The position numbers and the translations under genes are program-made. Shown in pieces: positions 10,596-21,088 of a DNA stretch of 64,000 nucleotides. The notes below the pieces were generated by a model, which did not search any database, was not told the DNA's origin, and was given only the letters and a program-made list of their open reading frames with translations. The DNA comes from Paramacrobiotus metropolitanus (taxonomy: Eukaryota > Tardigrada > Eutardigrada > Parachela > Macrobiotidae), in assembly GCF_019649055.1 (NCBI RefSeq), contig NW_026570287.1, positions 496,001 through 560,000 on the forward strand, read 5' to 3'. Every line of letters begins with the position of its first letter. Positions within the stretch are counted from its first letter, which is position 1.

Positions 10596-13500
10596 ATGGC
10601 GTGTACACTATCTGTTATCCTGTTCGTGATTATTGTGCTGCAGTTAAAGGTAAGTAAGAACTGGCCGGAGAACGCGTTTTTATAAATTTCAGATTCAAAA
10701 CGCTCCATCTCATTTCAGCTGCAACGTTTTTTACAGTTTCTTCGGGATATACCACAGTAAAGTCAAAGAGCATCCTGCTGAAATTTTAAAACAGGAATAC
10801 ACTGTAGAAGAAAGTACTGTACAACAGATTTATCTATGTACATATGGCACAGTACTGTTGTCTCTTCAGTGTAAATGTAAGATAGTTTGAGCTGAGTTTT
10901 ATAAATCATCTATGCGGCAAAACGTTTTCCGTTATTGCGATAGAAAGTTGCGAATAACCGTCGCAGTTATAAATTTTATGGATAATCAAGCATATCGGGA
11001 AATTCTTTTGATACATCAGGATCAGGTTACGTGCATAGTTACAACACCATCACTTACTTTAATTAACTGTCATTTTCTATAAAGTAATTTTCTTTGTATT
11101 TTGAATGTCAATTTATTATACTAGTATGTATAATAATTATTGTACTCGAAATATTGTGAAGTTTAACTTATTTTCCTATAGATTATGTGGATATCAGCTC
11201 AATCAGCCGGCATCACAGGTTTGTAATCGTAAAATTTATAGTATTATTATGGCTAAGTTTAGTCATAAATCCATACGAACACAAGAACCTTGACAATACG
11301 GTCTACCACACAATACGATAAGAGTTCTAAACCGCTTTTCTTGTGTTGTGGCTTGAATTGCAATGGTGATCTGGAAAATCCAGTGCGTATAGAACTCGTA
11401 CAACTTCATGTCGTTTTTCAGATTCGAATACTGGCAAACTGAATTTTGCAGCCAAAACAGAATCTAGTCAAGTGCAATATTTTGTAACAACGGATGTTCG
11501 CCTTCTCATTTACCAGACGGATACTGCGAGGAATTCGCAAATTGAAAAGATTCGTAACATATGGTGCCAGCTTTTGACGGCCAGTATGTACAAACTTTCG
11601 AACACTTTAATTTTAACAGGTTGTATAATGAGTTATCTGAATTACTACTCCAAGAATAAATTATTATTATTTCCGCTCTTACGTTTCGTCATTAAACGAA
11701 AGACAACTAAAACTCATACTAAATTTACAGAAAATGATTGTTCATCCGTTCAATTTTTCTCGTGGAAAGCTTCTAAAGAACCACCAAAATCAGGAACATC
11801 TATAAAGGAAATTGCACACTTTGTCATTGCCAGTCCTAAATTCAAACCGGAAGTCATTGACGACGCAATTAGGAGCAAATTCGACCAGTTACTACTAAAA
11901 AACAGCTACTGGGGTATTAGCGCTGTCACCAAAGGTCGCAACGCTATTACGGATACCATGCAGACAAAGGGCACCGGCAGTGACCCTTTCGCTTTAATGG
12001 ATTCAGTGTGGATGACCTACTCGAACGACGACACCAAAACCCAGTTACTGGTCCAATTGAAAAGCTTATGGCAAAAGACGCTGGGCAAAGGTGTATCTCG
12101 TCTCGAACTGCACCTGGTGCAGATCATTCCCAAATCAACACAAGAATTCGGTGCTGAACCGGTCAAGGTGATGTATCTTCTGTTTGGCGACAGTACCGGG
12201 CATGTGGACGTGGACCAGGTCAAGCTGAAAATCCGTCAACTGATTTCCGCTGCACGCATGCCGGCACTTCTCGGCACACCTTTTCAATGGTCATCCGATT
12301 TGAAGGCGTTGACCGTGGCGGATGTTGCGCCGAATCCCGATGGCGTGTTGACGGTTACACACAGTAACATAATTGCCTATGCTAACAATGACGAGCGTGA
12401 TCAAGGCATGGAACTAATTCGAAAATTATGGGCTTTTATATTAAGTAAGCAAGTGGTAAATTTAAGGTCAAGCTTTCCGTGATATAAATGCTATATACGG
12501 AAACCAGTCAGAATGTTATACAAATTTTCACGCATGTAAGCGCTTCTGTAGAAATTGGGTTTTTATTTTTATAAATAGTTATAGGTGCATGTTCAAGCAT
12601 CTGTCCGTATTATAAAATAACAAATTATAAATACTACTAGCATTATACATTTTCGTTTATTATATTATAATCTTTATTTAATATAGTACCAACAACAAAA
12701 AAGATAAATGCCATAATTATTAATCCTGTTTCACATGATTCATAAAACAATTATTCTCAAAAATTCCTTCGAATTCACGTTCGTTTAAATCCTAATTTCG
12801 ATGGTTTTCCAGATGTTCCTTTAACGACAATGGAGCTTTCGTTGAACTCTACCACAAAAATTCGTTCGGTGGGTCCACTGATTGATGATCGACAAATTAA
12901 CAACTGTACTTTCATCATCCAGTGCAGCACAAAATATCTGAATGCCGATGTCATCGAAGCCACACAAAAGTTTCAGCGATTGTTGGACTTGACAAGCATA
13001 CCGTTTATGGTGGACACTCCTGTGCCTGTGGTCAACATGACGGCACTTTTCGGTTATGTAGCGGTTACTCAGGATTTATTCTGGATGCCAGCTAATGTCT
13101 TCGTACTGCAAAACAGCACGAACAGCACCACGAGCATTAAAGATCTTTTGAATACCAATGTGCATCTAATTCATGATAAAGTGCGAGTGTATAATGCGAC
13201 GGTGGAAACTAGCTCATTGTTTTTACGGCCGTTGCACGATTTATGGAAGGAAGTACTAGGTGAGACGTATTGTGCTGAACTCCAGCAATGCTGACAAACA
13301 GGCACCATAACCTTCATAAACAAGTAGAATACACCTTTAAACTTTGAAATTTCCTGGCGCTGCGAACATATCAGAAATTATTTAATCAAATTAATTAATA
13401 AACAAAAATTTTTAAGTGACCTTTACGTAATCAATTCGGTAAAATATTGCGTTACTGTTGAATTTTTGTTTATTAAGGAGACGATGCAGTGGAAGTTCAA

Positions 13501-16500
13501 ATTGCCCTTTCCAATCGGGAAACAACCAGTGAAAATATTATTAATGTTTCGTACACGGTGGTGTTCGTAAGCGAACTCTCTTCGTGGGATATCGAAGCCG
13601 CCAAGAGCCGGTTCCGGCAACTGGCCACCAGCAGTGCCGATTCGCTGTATGTAAAACTGGAACCAGAAACCAGTCAACTGCCAACAGCCATACTGGAATA
13701 CACACGCAGCAATACAAAAATTTTCGTTATTTTCGATACGGTCAATCTAGCATACCAGACTGATAAGGTCCCCGATTTGGCTATTAAAGCTTTACAGCAA
13801 GCATGGACCAGTATCATTGGTAAGCTATATGATCAGAGTGTAAATAATCTACCACCGGTTAATGTACTTTGTAATTCCATTTCGATAGGGCCGAAAGCGT
13901 GGAATATTCGGTTCTGGGTGTACCATGCCGGGTCGGAACAGACATTCTCCTTAGCCGGTGACCAAGGCATGCCGATAACAAAATTATATTTCCGAGTGGG
14001 ATTTTACTGCAACAACAGCGAGTGGAATACGACGGCGTTAAAGGTCAAATTTCGTGAACTGGTACCGTTGATTCGTAACTCTTCGCTGCTGCTGTCGGTC
14101 ACCGATATTGATGTGGTCCCGCAAACTACAACACCGGCAACTACAACAACTACCACTGGTAAGCGAAATAATTTGTATATTTACAACCTGTAGTATTGAC
14201 TGTCAGTGTCAACGTGAACTGCGCATTAAAAACAATTGCTTGCAGCGCCATCTAGTACGGATTCGAGTGTATCAACAATAACACCGGTACAGAAAATTTG
14301 TACTAAAACCATTTATATTTGGATGCTTGCCATTATATGTAATTAGCTCGAGTGCCTGAGTGACATGTAATATAATATTTGTAACTACTACATACATAAT
14401 ATCAATGATATGATCTCATTAATTGGTTCATTTACAGAGCGGAGCAGTATTTTCTGACACTATCATTTTTTCTTATCCAAATGAAACGCAACGAAACCAA
14501 ATACTATCACAACTTCGGAAGCTATGGGCGGATGTGTTAGGCAAGGTTATTTAGAAATGATTTCCATAAAAACAAACCAGCAGATATAATATTTTCGAGT
14601 ACAGGTTATGTATTGCAAAATTAATGTTTTCAGGACAAGACGTATTTGATGTAAGGATAAGCGTAACCAACGACAATGTTATACCCACCAATCAGTCAGC
14701 CAACACCACAAACCACGATGATGATCCACATGAAATATCGTATTCCGTAATTCCATCGTCTAATCAGAAGATAGATGTTAGCGCGGCAAAAGCCAAATTC
14801 CAAGGGCTTGTACAGAATTCCACTATTTTCAAGCAACGGAACAACAACCTTGACTTCCCAGACGATACGCGGCCGCAAGTGGACGTCGATAACAGCTGCA
14901 AACAGCAGTGGTCAGTATATGGCGACGACAAAGAAAAGGTCATCCATTCCTATGTCACCATTGGAGAGATCGTGACTAATCAAAGTTCACACATTCTACC
15001 ACTTTTGAAGAATTTTACTCTGAATTTTGGTAAATTCCGTTGAATTGATTATTTTGAACTTCGTGTGCTAATAACTCAGTATGTTTGATTTGCCCACAGA
15101 CTGGGCAATACAAGCGTATCTGACCATTCTGAATGAAGAATCCATTGTGCCGAACGGTACTTTCAACTCTTCCATCCGCTACGCCGTAACTGTGCTAACC
15201 TCCAACAGTTCCCTGGAGTCAGGGGACATTTATCAGGCTGTCAAAAAGCGGATTAACGACACAATCGGATCGGGTACGGACAGTCCCGAGTTCCGCAACA
15301 TTAACTGCTCCGACCAATCGAAAGACTCCTCTTTGATTGTTATTGTCGATTCGGTTCAGATTATAGGCAATAATAATCAGGCACGAAGTCTGATTATGCG
15401 TGACCTTTTCAACCTTTGGAAAAACGCATCACGAGGTTTGTTGTTAATTGATTACTTATGTGCAAGATAATAGCATCAATATTCCAGTCAATGATAAGTT
15501 TTAACACGTTGACTTTTAATTAGCACAAGCAAAAATCGTTTTACTTGGGAAGCTCAACATCCAAATACTTGAACAATACTATGCGAAGCGTCACAAAAAC
15601 TTTGTGATATTTTGTGAAGAAAATATTGTATAATATACAGAATTGTCATAATGGTTGCAGATGCTGGGAACGTAAATTCGACTGTGGATCCAAATATTTT
15701 CAAATCAACCTTGGCCCCGCTTCTGTCCGTAGCAAACAATCAAACAGTATATGATATACGCTATATGCTTCGAATAACAAAACCGGTCGGAGTGAATTTT
15801 ACATCCAAAAGCATCCAGCAGAAATTTGCGGCAATCTTTGCTAGATACTTTAACAACACGGACGTTGTCTATCGGGATGCAATAGCGTTTAAACAACTCA
15901 ACAGAACGGTAGGTCGATGTCTGAAGTTTAAAATAATTGTAGATGTTACAGTGAACAACCAAAAATAATAATTTTCGTATTAATTCATGTGATGTTAATT
16001 TGTTTTTTTATAATTTTGCTATCAGAGTGCGCCAGCCACCACGCTTACGACAGCGCCTGTTTCAACATTTACCGATTCCATTATACTGCAGTATTCGACA
16101 ACTGCAGAACGGGATTTAGCTTTCCAGGAACTGGGAAAATTGTGGGCGATCAGTTTAGGTGTGTTGGAATGGAAGGAGTGAACTTAATTATGAAATATGA
16201 AAGTTAAATCCTGCAAATCACAAATGTTTTTTATATTTTTTAATGATAAGGTATCCGACTGGACGCTGTTCGGCTTTTTCTTTTGGACATCACACTTTTA
16301 TCAACTACTTCTTCCCAAAAAAATTACGACATTTTGTATGCCGTTGTTTATTATCCGGAAAAGTCCATCAGCATTAATATAACGGCGGCCAACATAACGC
16401 TTCATAGTTATCTCAGCAATGCGTACAATGTCTTCATTACCGATCAGCTGGATAAAGGTCAAGGCGCACCAGCGGTTGCTAATGCCACCATCCAGTTTTC

Positions 16501-18702
16501 GGCTAGCTACTTTGCTAACGGAGTGACTTTTCCGGAAGTCGCTGTTTTTAATGCACTGGCTGCTCGCCCTAAGGATGAAGATCACTCAGTGAAACCGTAT
16601 ATAATTCAGGATACGCTGCGGTTGTATTACGAAAACCTTACCGTGCGAGATGGTGCAATTGTGGCTTTCCAAGCAGCGTGGTCGGGATTGCTAGGTAAGC
16701 TTTGTACATCATTTTTGTATCTTACAAGTACAATCAACCGCGCGATACAAAGCTTTACTCAAGAAACAATTTGCATTGCTGTATACAAGTATACAAAAAA
16801 ATAGTGAATACGGTAGTGACTGATGTCGATGCACAGCCGGAATTTATAGCGACTGTAGTTTATGAGTTGTTTTTACAAATTGTGAATATTTTACCTTCTA
16901 GTTGTTGCAATAATTAATTGTAAATTCTGTACGGTTACACTTATGTGACTTATCTGTAGTTATGGTATGTGAGCGGTACTGCAAACATCATTTTCTAGTG
17001 CCTTTTGCAGGTATATACTCGTATAATTAGACTGGCTGACTTGCTTTTAAAAGCTGAAAATATACAATTACAACTATATAACTTCATTACGAAAAGAACC
17101 AAAGCTCACATTCCCTTAATTCATAAGATTAAAACAGATGGTTTTGACGCCTCTTGAATCATAAAATTTTGTATACTAGTATGTATATGCAACAGGATCG
17201 GATGCTATGTTCATCCAGCTGGCTGCTTACGCCGAATTCCCTCCATACATTAATGATTTGGAATCCGGAAGTAAAACGCACCAGTTATACTACGTGGTAG
17301 TAATTTTATCAAGAAACCACCACATCGATTTTTCGGCGAAGCAGGAACAATTTCGGCAGTTCGTCATGGATGGCAATGTGCCATACGTAGTAAATTTCGA
17401 TGAAATCTACCCGACACCGGAAGTGGAACCGTTGAACATATTCACCGTGGTCGAAGCGAGCAACTCTACCTCGTTCGTCAATATTACATCCTCTAGCGAC
17501 GTAGAAAATGCTGTCAGCACCCTTTATAAAATTGCTATTGGTAAGAACACCAAAATAAATTCGTAAGATCGTATTTTCCAGCCATTACTACTTTTAAGTA
17601 GTAATAATTTTAAGTAATAATAATAAAAATATCAACCTCTCAGTCAGTAAGCGCATGATCTACATTTTGCGGTTTCTGCTTTTTTCAGGAAGTGACGCGC
17701 GGGTGGTCCATGCATGGAATCACGACGAAGCGGTAACGGATCCCACAAACAACGTTACCGTTGTAACCCGGTATCAACTTGTGTTAGTTGTCACCAACAA
17801 TACATTACTGGCACCGATCGCCGTGGAGCAGAAATTCCGGGATTTGTTACTGATGACTAGTGTTTCCGCTATTCAGTCAGGACCATCGACGAAACTTTTA
17901 CTAAAATCTCTTATGGATAACGATACCAATCTAATGGATGATGCAGTTCTTGTGGGATTTCGAGACTCGGTGCGACTAGACAGCGCAGTGCAGACTGATC
18001 AGAACGAAACCGCTTCCACTCTGCGACAAGCATGGGCTCGGGCTTTAGGTAAAGGTCAAATAATCACCTTTATATCAGCGACCAAATTCTCTAAAAAATA
18101 CTGTAATTAAAGTTTATCGTAATTAAATTATTTCTCATGAAAAAATCCGTACCGGTGCAAAATGAGGGAATTAAACAGCATGTCTTCTTGACCAAGTTAA
18201 GTAATCGCAAATGGCATGGTGCAGTAACTACGTACTGATCTTATGACATTCATGTACTTGAATGATATGATGCGTCTCTACAATGCACCTTGTATGAATT
18301 CCACGATTTCCTTGTATGCTTTCCTTGTACATATAGTGATATAGCCATATAGGTATACGATTTTTTCATTTTGCTGAATAGAAATGAGTATTATGTTAAA
18401 TATTATTGTTTTCTGCATACCTGTAACCATGTACGAGTATGCATTGTGCTCTTACAGATTCACGAGTGTCTAACATTACCGTTACATTGGACACAATACT
18501 ACCGGAAACGTATGCACTGGATGCCGGGCCATCTTCCTACACATTACAGTACACTGTGCTGGGGCTTTTGGATAAATCAGTATTAAATATTAATGGTGCT
18601 AAAACACAGGTTTATGGTGATTTGCATCTGAACGTTAGCCCGGCAAATTATCCCATTACCACCACAAGCACATCCACCCAGCTACCTATCCTTCTACCGT
18701 AA
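10596..18702 (+). CDS. Secreted giant modular protein C (complete, 1558 aa)
   Basis: Exons: 10596-10649, 11182-11218, 11422-11583, 11731-12444, 12813-13259, 13478-13819, 13889-14158, 14246-14286, 14438-14540, 14634-15029, 15100-15435, 15661-15908, 16026-16158, 16251-16694, 17196-17540, 17689-18048, 18458-18702 (1559 codons with stop). The signal peptide spans exons 1-2 (MACTLSVILFVIIVLQLK). Then come a half module, eleven modules and a closing half module. Modules share D-x-V-x-L-x-Y strands, a LRxLWxxxLG helix at the exon end, and a Y-x-V-x-V strand followed by a KxxFxxL helix. Exon 11731-12444 holds two modules with no intron between them. Two modules are split in Thr/Ser/Pro linkers by phase-0 introns (14287-14437, 15909-16025); almost all other introns are phase 1. 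The intron at 14541 has a GC donor. Many N-glycosylation sites. Same family as gene B just upstream; function unknown. Confidence 0.75.
14541..14633 (+). other. GC-AG intron
   Basis: The donor reads TTAG|GCAAGG and the acceptor TTTTCAG. It joins LWADVLG to QDVFDV in phase 1 like the other module borders. GC donors with otherwise strong consensus are a known minor class of U2 introns. Confidence 0.7.
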
Positions 18703-19147
18703 TTACAGTAGACAAAGTTACAGTAACATTAAGCTGACTTGTTGTTCCTATAATCCTTTGTTGTAAATTATTTCATGAAGACGGTTATCTGTTATATTGT
18801 CAAACGATCTTTACAAAACCTGTATAATAAGCACACTGTTTTTCCTCCAGTTCGCTTCCGGTGTAGGTACATAAAACCGTAAAAATTATAAAACTACGGT
18901 GTTGAATTGCTATAATTTTGTCGGTAACGACTTTAGTAGCCTGTGCATTACACTTATGCAATAATTTATTTTGTTACTGTATGATAGATTTCCGGCGTCT
19001 TAAGCTTGCTGTAATAGGTTATTAAAGAATTTATTACCCAGGTGATCTTTGATACTTATACACTTGTATCATATGCTGAACTTATGCGAAATTGTATGGA
19101 AGTTAACAAATAGGAAGAACAGTGACAAGCAAGGCTGCATAACTGCT
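18703..19147. other. Spacer between gene C and the Lys-rich gene
   Basis: AT-rich and non-coding. The two genes converge here, so it should hold both 3' ends. Nothing else seen. Confidence 0.6.
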
Positions 19148-19492
19148 TTACTTCTTTTTGTCATCCTTTTTGTCGTCTTTCTTCTCATCTTTCTTTTCTC
19201 CCTTTTTCTCATCTTTTTTATCCGCATCCTTCTTATCAGCAGGTTTCTTGTCCTCTTTTTTCTCCTCGGGTTTCGTTCCTGCCGTTTCGTTAGATTTGAC
19301 GGCTGCGGGATTTTGTGCACCGGCTGTGTTCTTCAGCTGGGCATCCGCTCCGCTATTTAAGGTCACTTTGGCAGCCGCCAGGTTTTCCTTTGATACCGGC
19401 GCATCGCCGGGTTTGCCCGCCGGTGTTATTCCTAAATTGGTCGATGAAGGGCTTTTCGTCACCGGTTCGGTCTTCAGTTTGCTATCGGCCAT
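19148..19492 (-). CDS. Small disordered Lys/Asp/Glu-rich protein (114 aa)
   Basis: Single frame from ATG at 19490-19492 (MADSKLKTEP) to TAA at 19148. The first half is Ser/Thr/Ala/Pro-rich; the last third is almost entirely K, D and E in repeats such as KKDEKKGEKKDEKKDDKKDD. No signal peptide, hydrophobic core or recognised domain. It lies head to head with the LEA-like gene at 20505, about 1 kb apart. A soluble disordered protein, possibly stress-related or a nuclear/ribosomal tail-type protein; I cannot name it. The low-complexity tail lowers confidence. Confidence 0.55.
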   Translation of the reverse strand: MADSKLKTEPVTKSPSSTNLGITPAGKPGDAPVSKENLAAAKVTLNSGADAQLKNTAGAQNPAAVKSNETAGTKPEEKKEDKKPADKKDADKKDEKKGEKKDEKKDDKKDDKKK

Positions 19493-20504
19493 TGTACACG
19501 GCAATTGTACTTTCTTTTACAGATAAGAACGGTGTGTGCGACTATGAGTTATCCGATTTTGCGCTCTTGTGGAGTGCCGCAGGTTAGGCTAGTTACTGCA
19601 AGCTGATATTCTAAGTGTGGAATCAAAAGTATAGCAGTTGCACTAATGTAATGTGATTAAAATTTTGATGAATCAAAGTACACAGATTCAATGACGAGAA
19701 TCATGACCTTTTGGCATGTTGCCGGGGCAGCGCAAAACGTCCGTACGACTTAATTATTCGAAAATGCCTGAGACAAGTCGTACGGAATCATGGATTACAG
19801 AATTGTGTGTGATACAAAATTAATAATAATTATTAAGGTTACGCAAAACTGCAATTACTTATTGAAATGATTAAGCACATTGTTGCACACAAACAATTCG
19901 TAATTAACCTATGAGTTTAATGCATTTCTCAAGTATAAAATGAAAACAAAAATCAGAAATGTCCAAATCTTTTCTGGCTACTGTGATCCACGGCGAAAAA
20001 AATAAAATAAAAGAGATTTTTCTTTGGCAGAATTTCTTTGTTGTAACGTTTGTAATTTTTTCTTATTTTGCGCATTTTTTTAAAAACAACTTGTATACTT
20101 CGTACTTCATCATGAAACTGTAGTGCGCAATGAAACACATAATTTACAACAGTACTTTGTACAGTATCTGTACTTAAGCATTTCTATAATATTATTGTAC
20201 TCCGCTTGCAATTAGCAGAGCTTCCGGAAACAACTGAAAAATTTACTAGTACTAAACTGATTATAATCGCACGGTGACTTACCAAAGTGCTGCCGCGCGA
20301 TTTAAATATTTAGATTAACCTGCAGTACGTACTTCTATTCAGATATTTCCTAGTTAAAGTAAGAAATCGATATCTCTATCACTATCTGTAATTCCAAACG
20401 ACGGAGACATCCCTTTTTCTGATCTGGAATTTGAAAATTCTTCCGTGCCTGAAAGAGCCACAAGACTTGCTGCAGACTGATCAAGCCAAAGATACACCGA
20501 CAAA
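19493..20504. other. Divergent intergenic region
   Basis: About 1 kb between two divergently read small genes, so a possible shared promoter region. A TATA-like GATTTAAATATTTA lies near 20299-20312, about 200 bp before the LEA-like start. No reading frame is supported. Confidence 0.5.
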
Positions 20505-20783
20505 ATGGCATCCAAATCCAAGCAAAATATGTGCACATCGGAACAGAAGACCCAAGAAGCCAAAGAACTAAGCGCCAAAGCGGCAGCGGCGGCAAAAGAA
20601 GCGGCTGTCCTCAAGGGACAAGAGATGAAAGAGGCAGCGGAAAAACAACTGGAAGTAGTAAAACAGCAAGCTAAAGAGACAGTCACGGCAGCTCAGATTA
20701 AAGCGAACGAACTCGCAACCACTGCTAATCAGAAAATTTCGGGAACGGCCTTAAAAACCGAGACGAAAACTGAGAAAAAGTGA
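20505..20783 (+). CDS. Small LEA-like hydrophilic helical protein (92 aa)
   Basis: Single-exon frame MASKSKQNMC...KTETKTEKK. Residues about 15-75 form a long amphipathic helix rich in Ala, Lys, Glu and Gln with spaced AAAAAKEAA, KEAAEKQ and KQQAKETV steps, and no Gly- or Pro-rich breaks until the end. This composition is typical of group-3 late embryogenesis abundant proteins and other desiccation-linked heat-soluble proteins, but at 92 aa it lacks clear 11-mer repeats. No signal peptide, so probably cytosolic. It could equally be another Ala/Lys-rich helical protein. Confidence 0.6.
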   Translation: MASKSKQNMCTSEQKTQEAKELSAKAAAAAKEAAVLKGQEMKEAAEKQLEVVKQQAKETVTAAQIKANELATTANQKISGTALKTETKTEKK

Positions 20784-21088
20784 TGCAAAAAAGACAGAAC
20801 GCTGCAATATTTGCGATACGTTAATCCCGTTTCGAGCTTTTGTGAAGTGAATAATGAATAACAAAAGCTTCGGATGTTGATATTTATTTTGTATACCATC
20901 ATAATCTCGAAGCAACGCAGATCGGGCATGAAATCAATTCGTGCAACAATATCTTCGGGCAAATAGATCAAAAAGCACGCGGTAAAAAACATACTGAAAA
21001 GGGAGTTAAATAATATGAGAACACTGAATTCTCCTGCACCGAGTGCGAAAAATGCACTCTTTTTTTGCAAGCATACTGGCAAGTCCAA
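20784..21088. other. Spacer between LEA-like and MFSD6-like genes
   Basis: Convergent 3' ends of the two flanking genes. No other feature seen. Confidence 0.6.
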
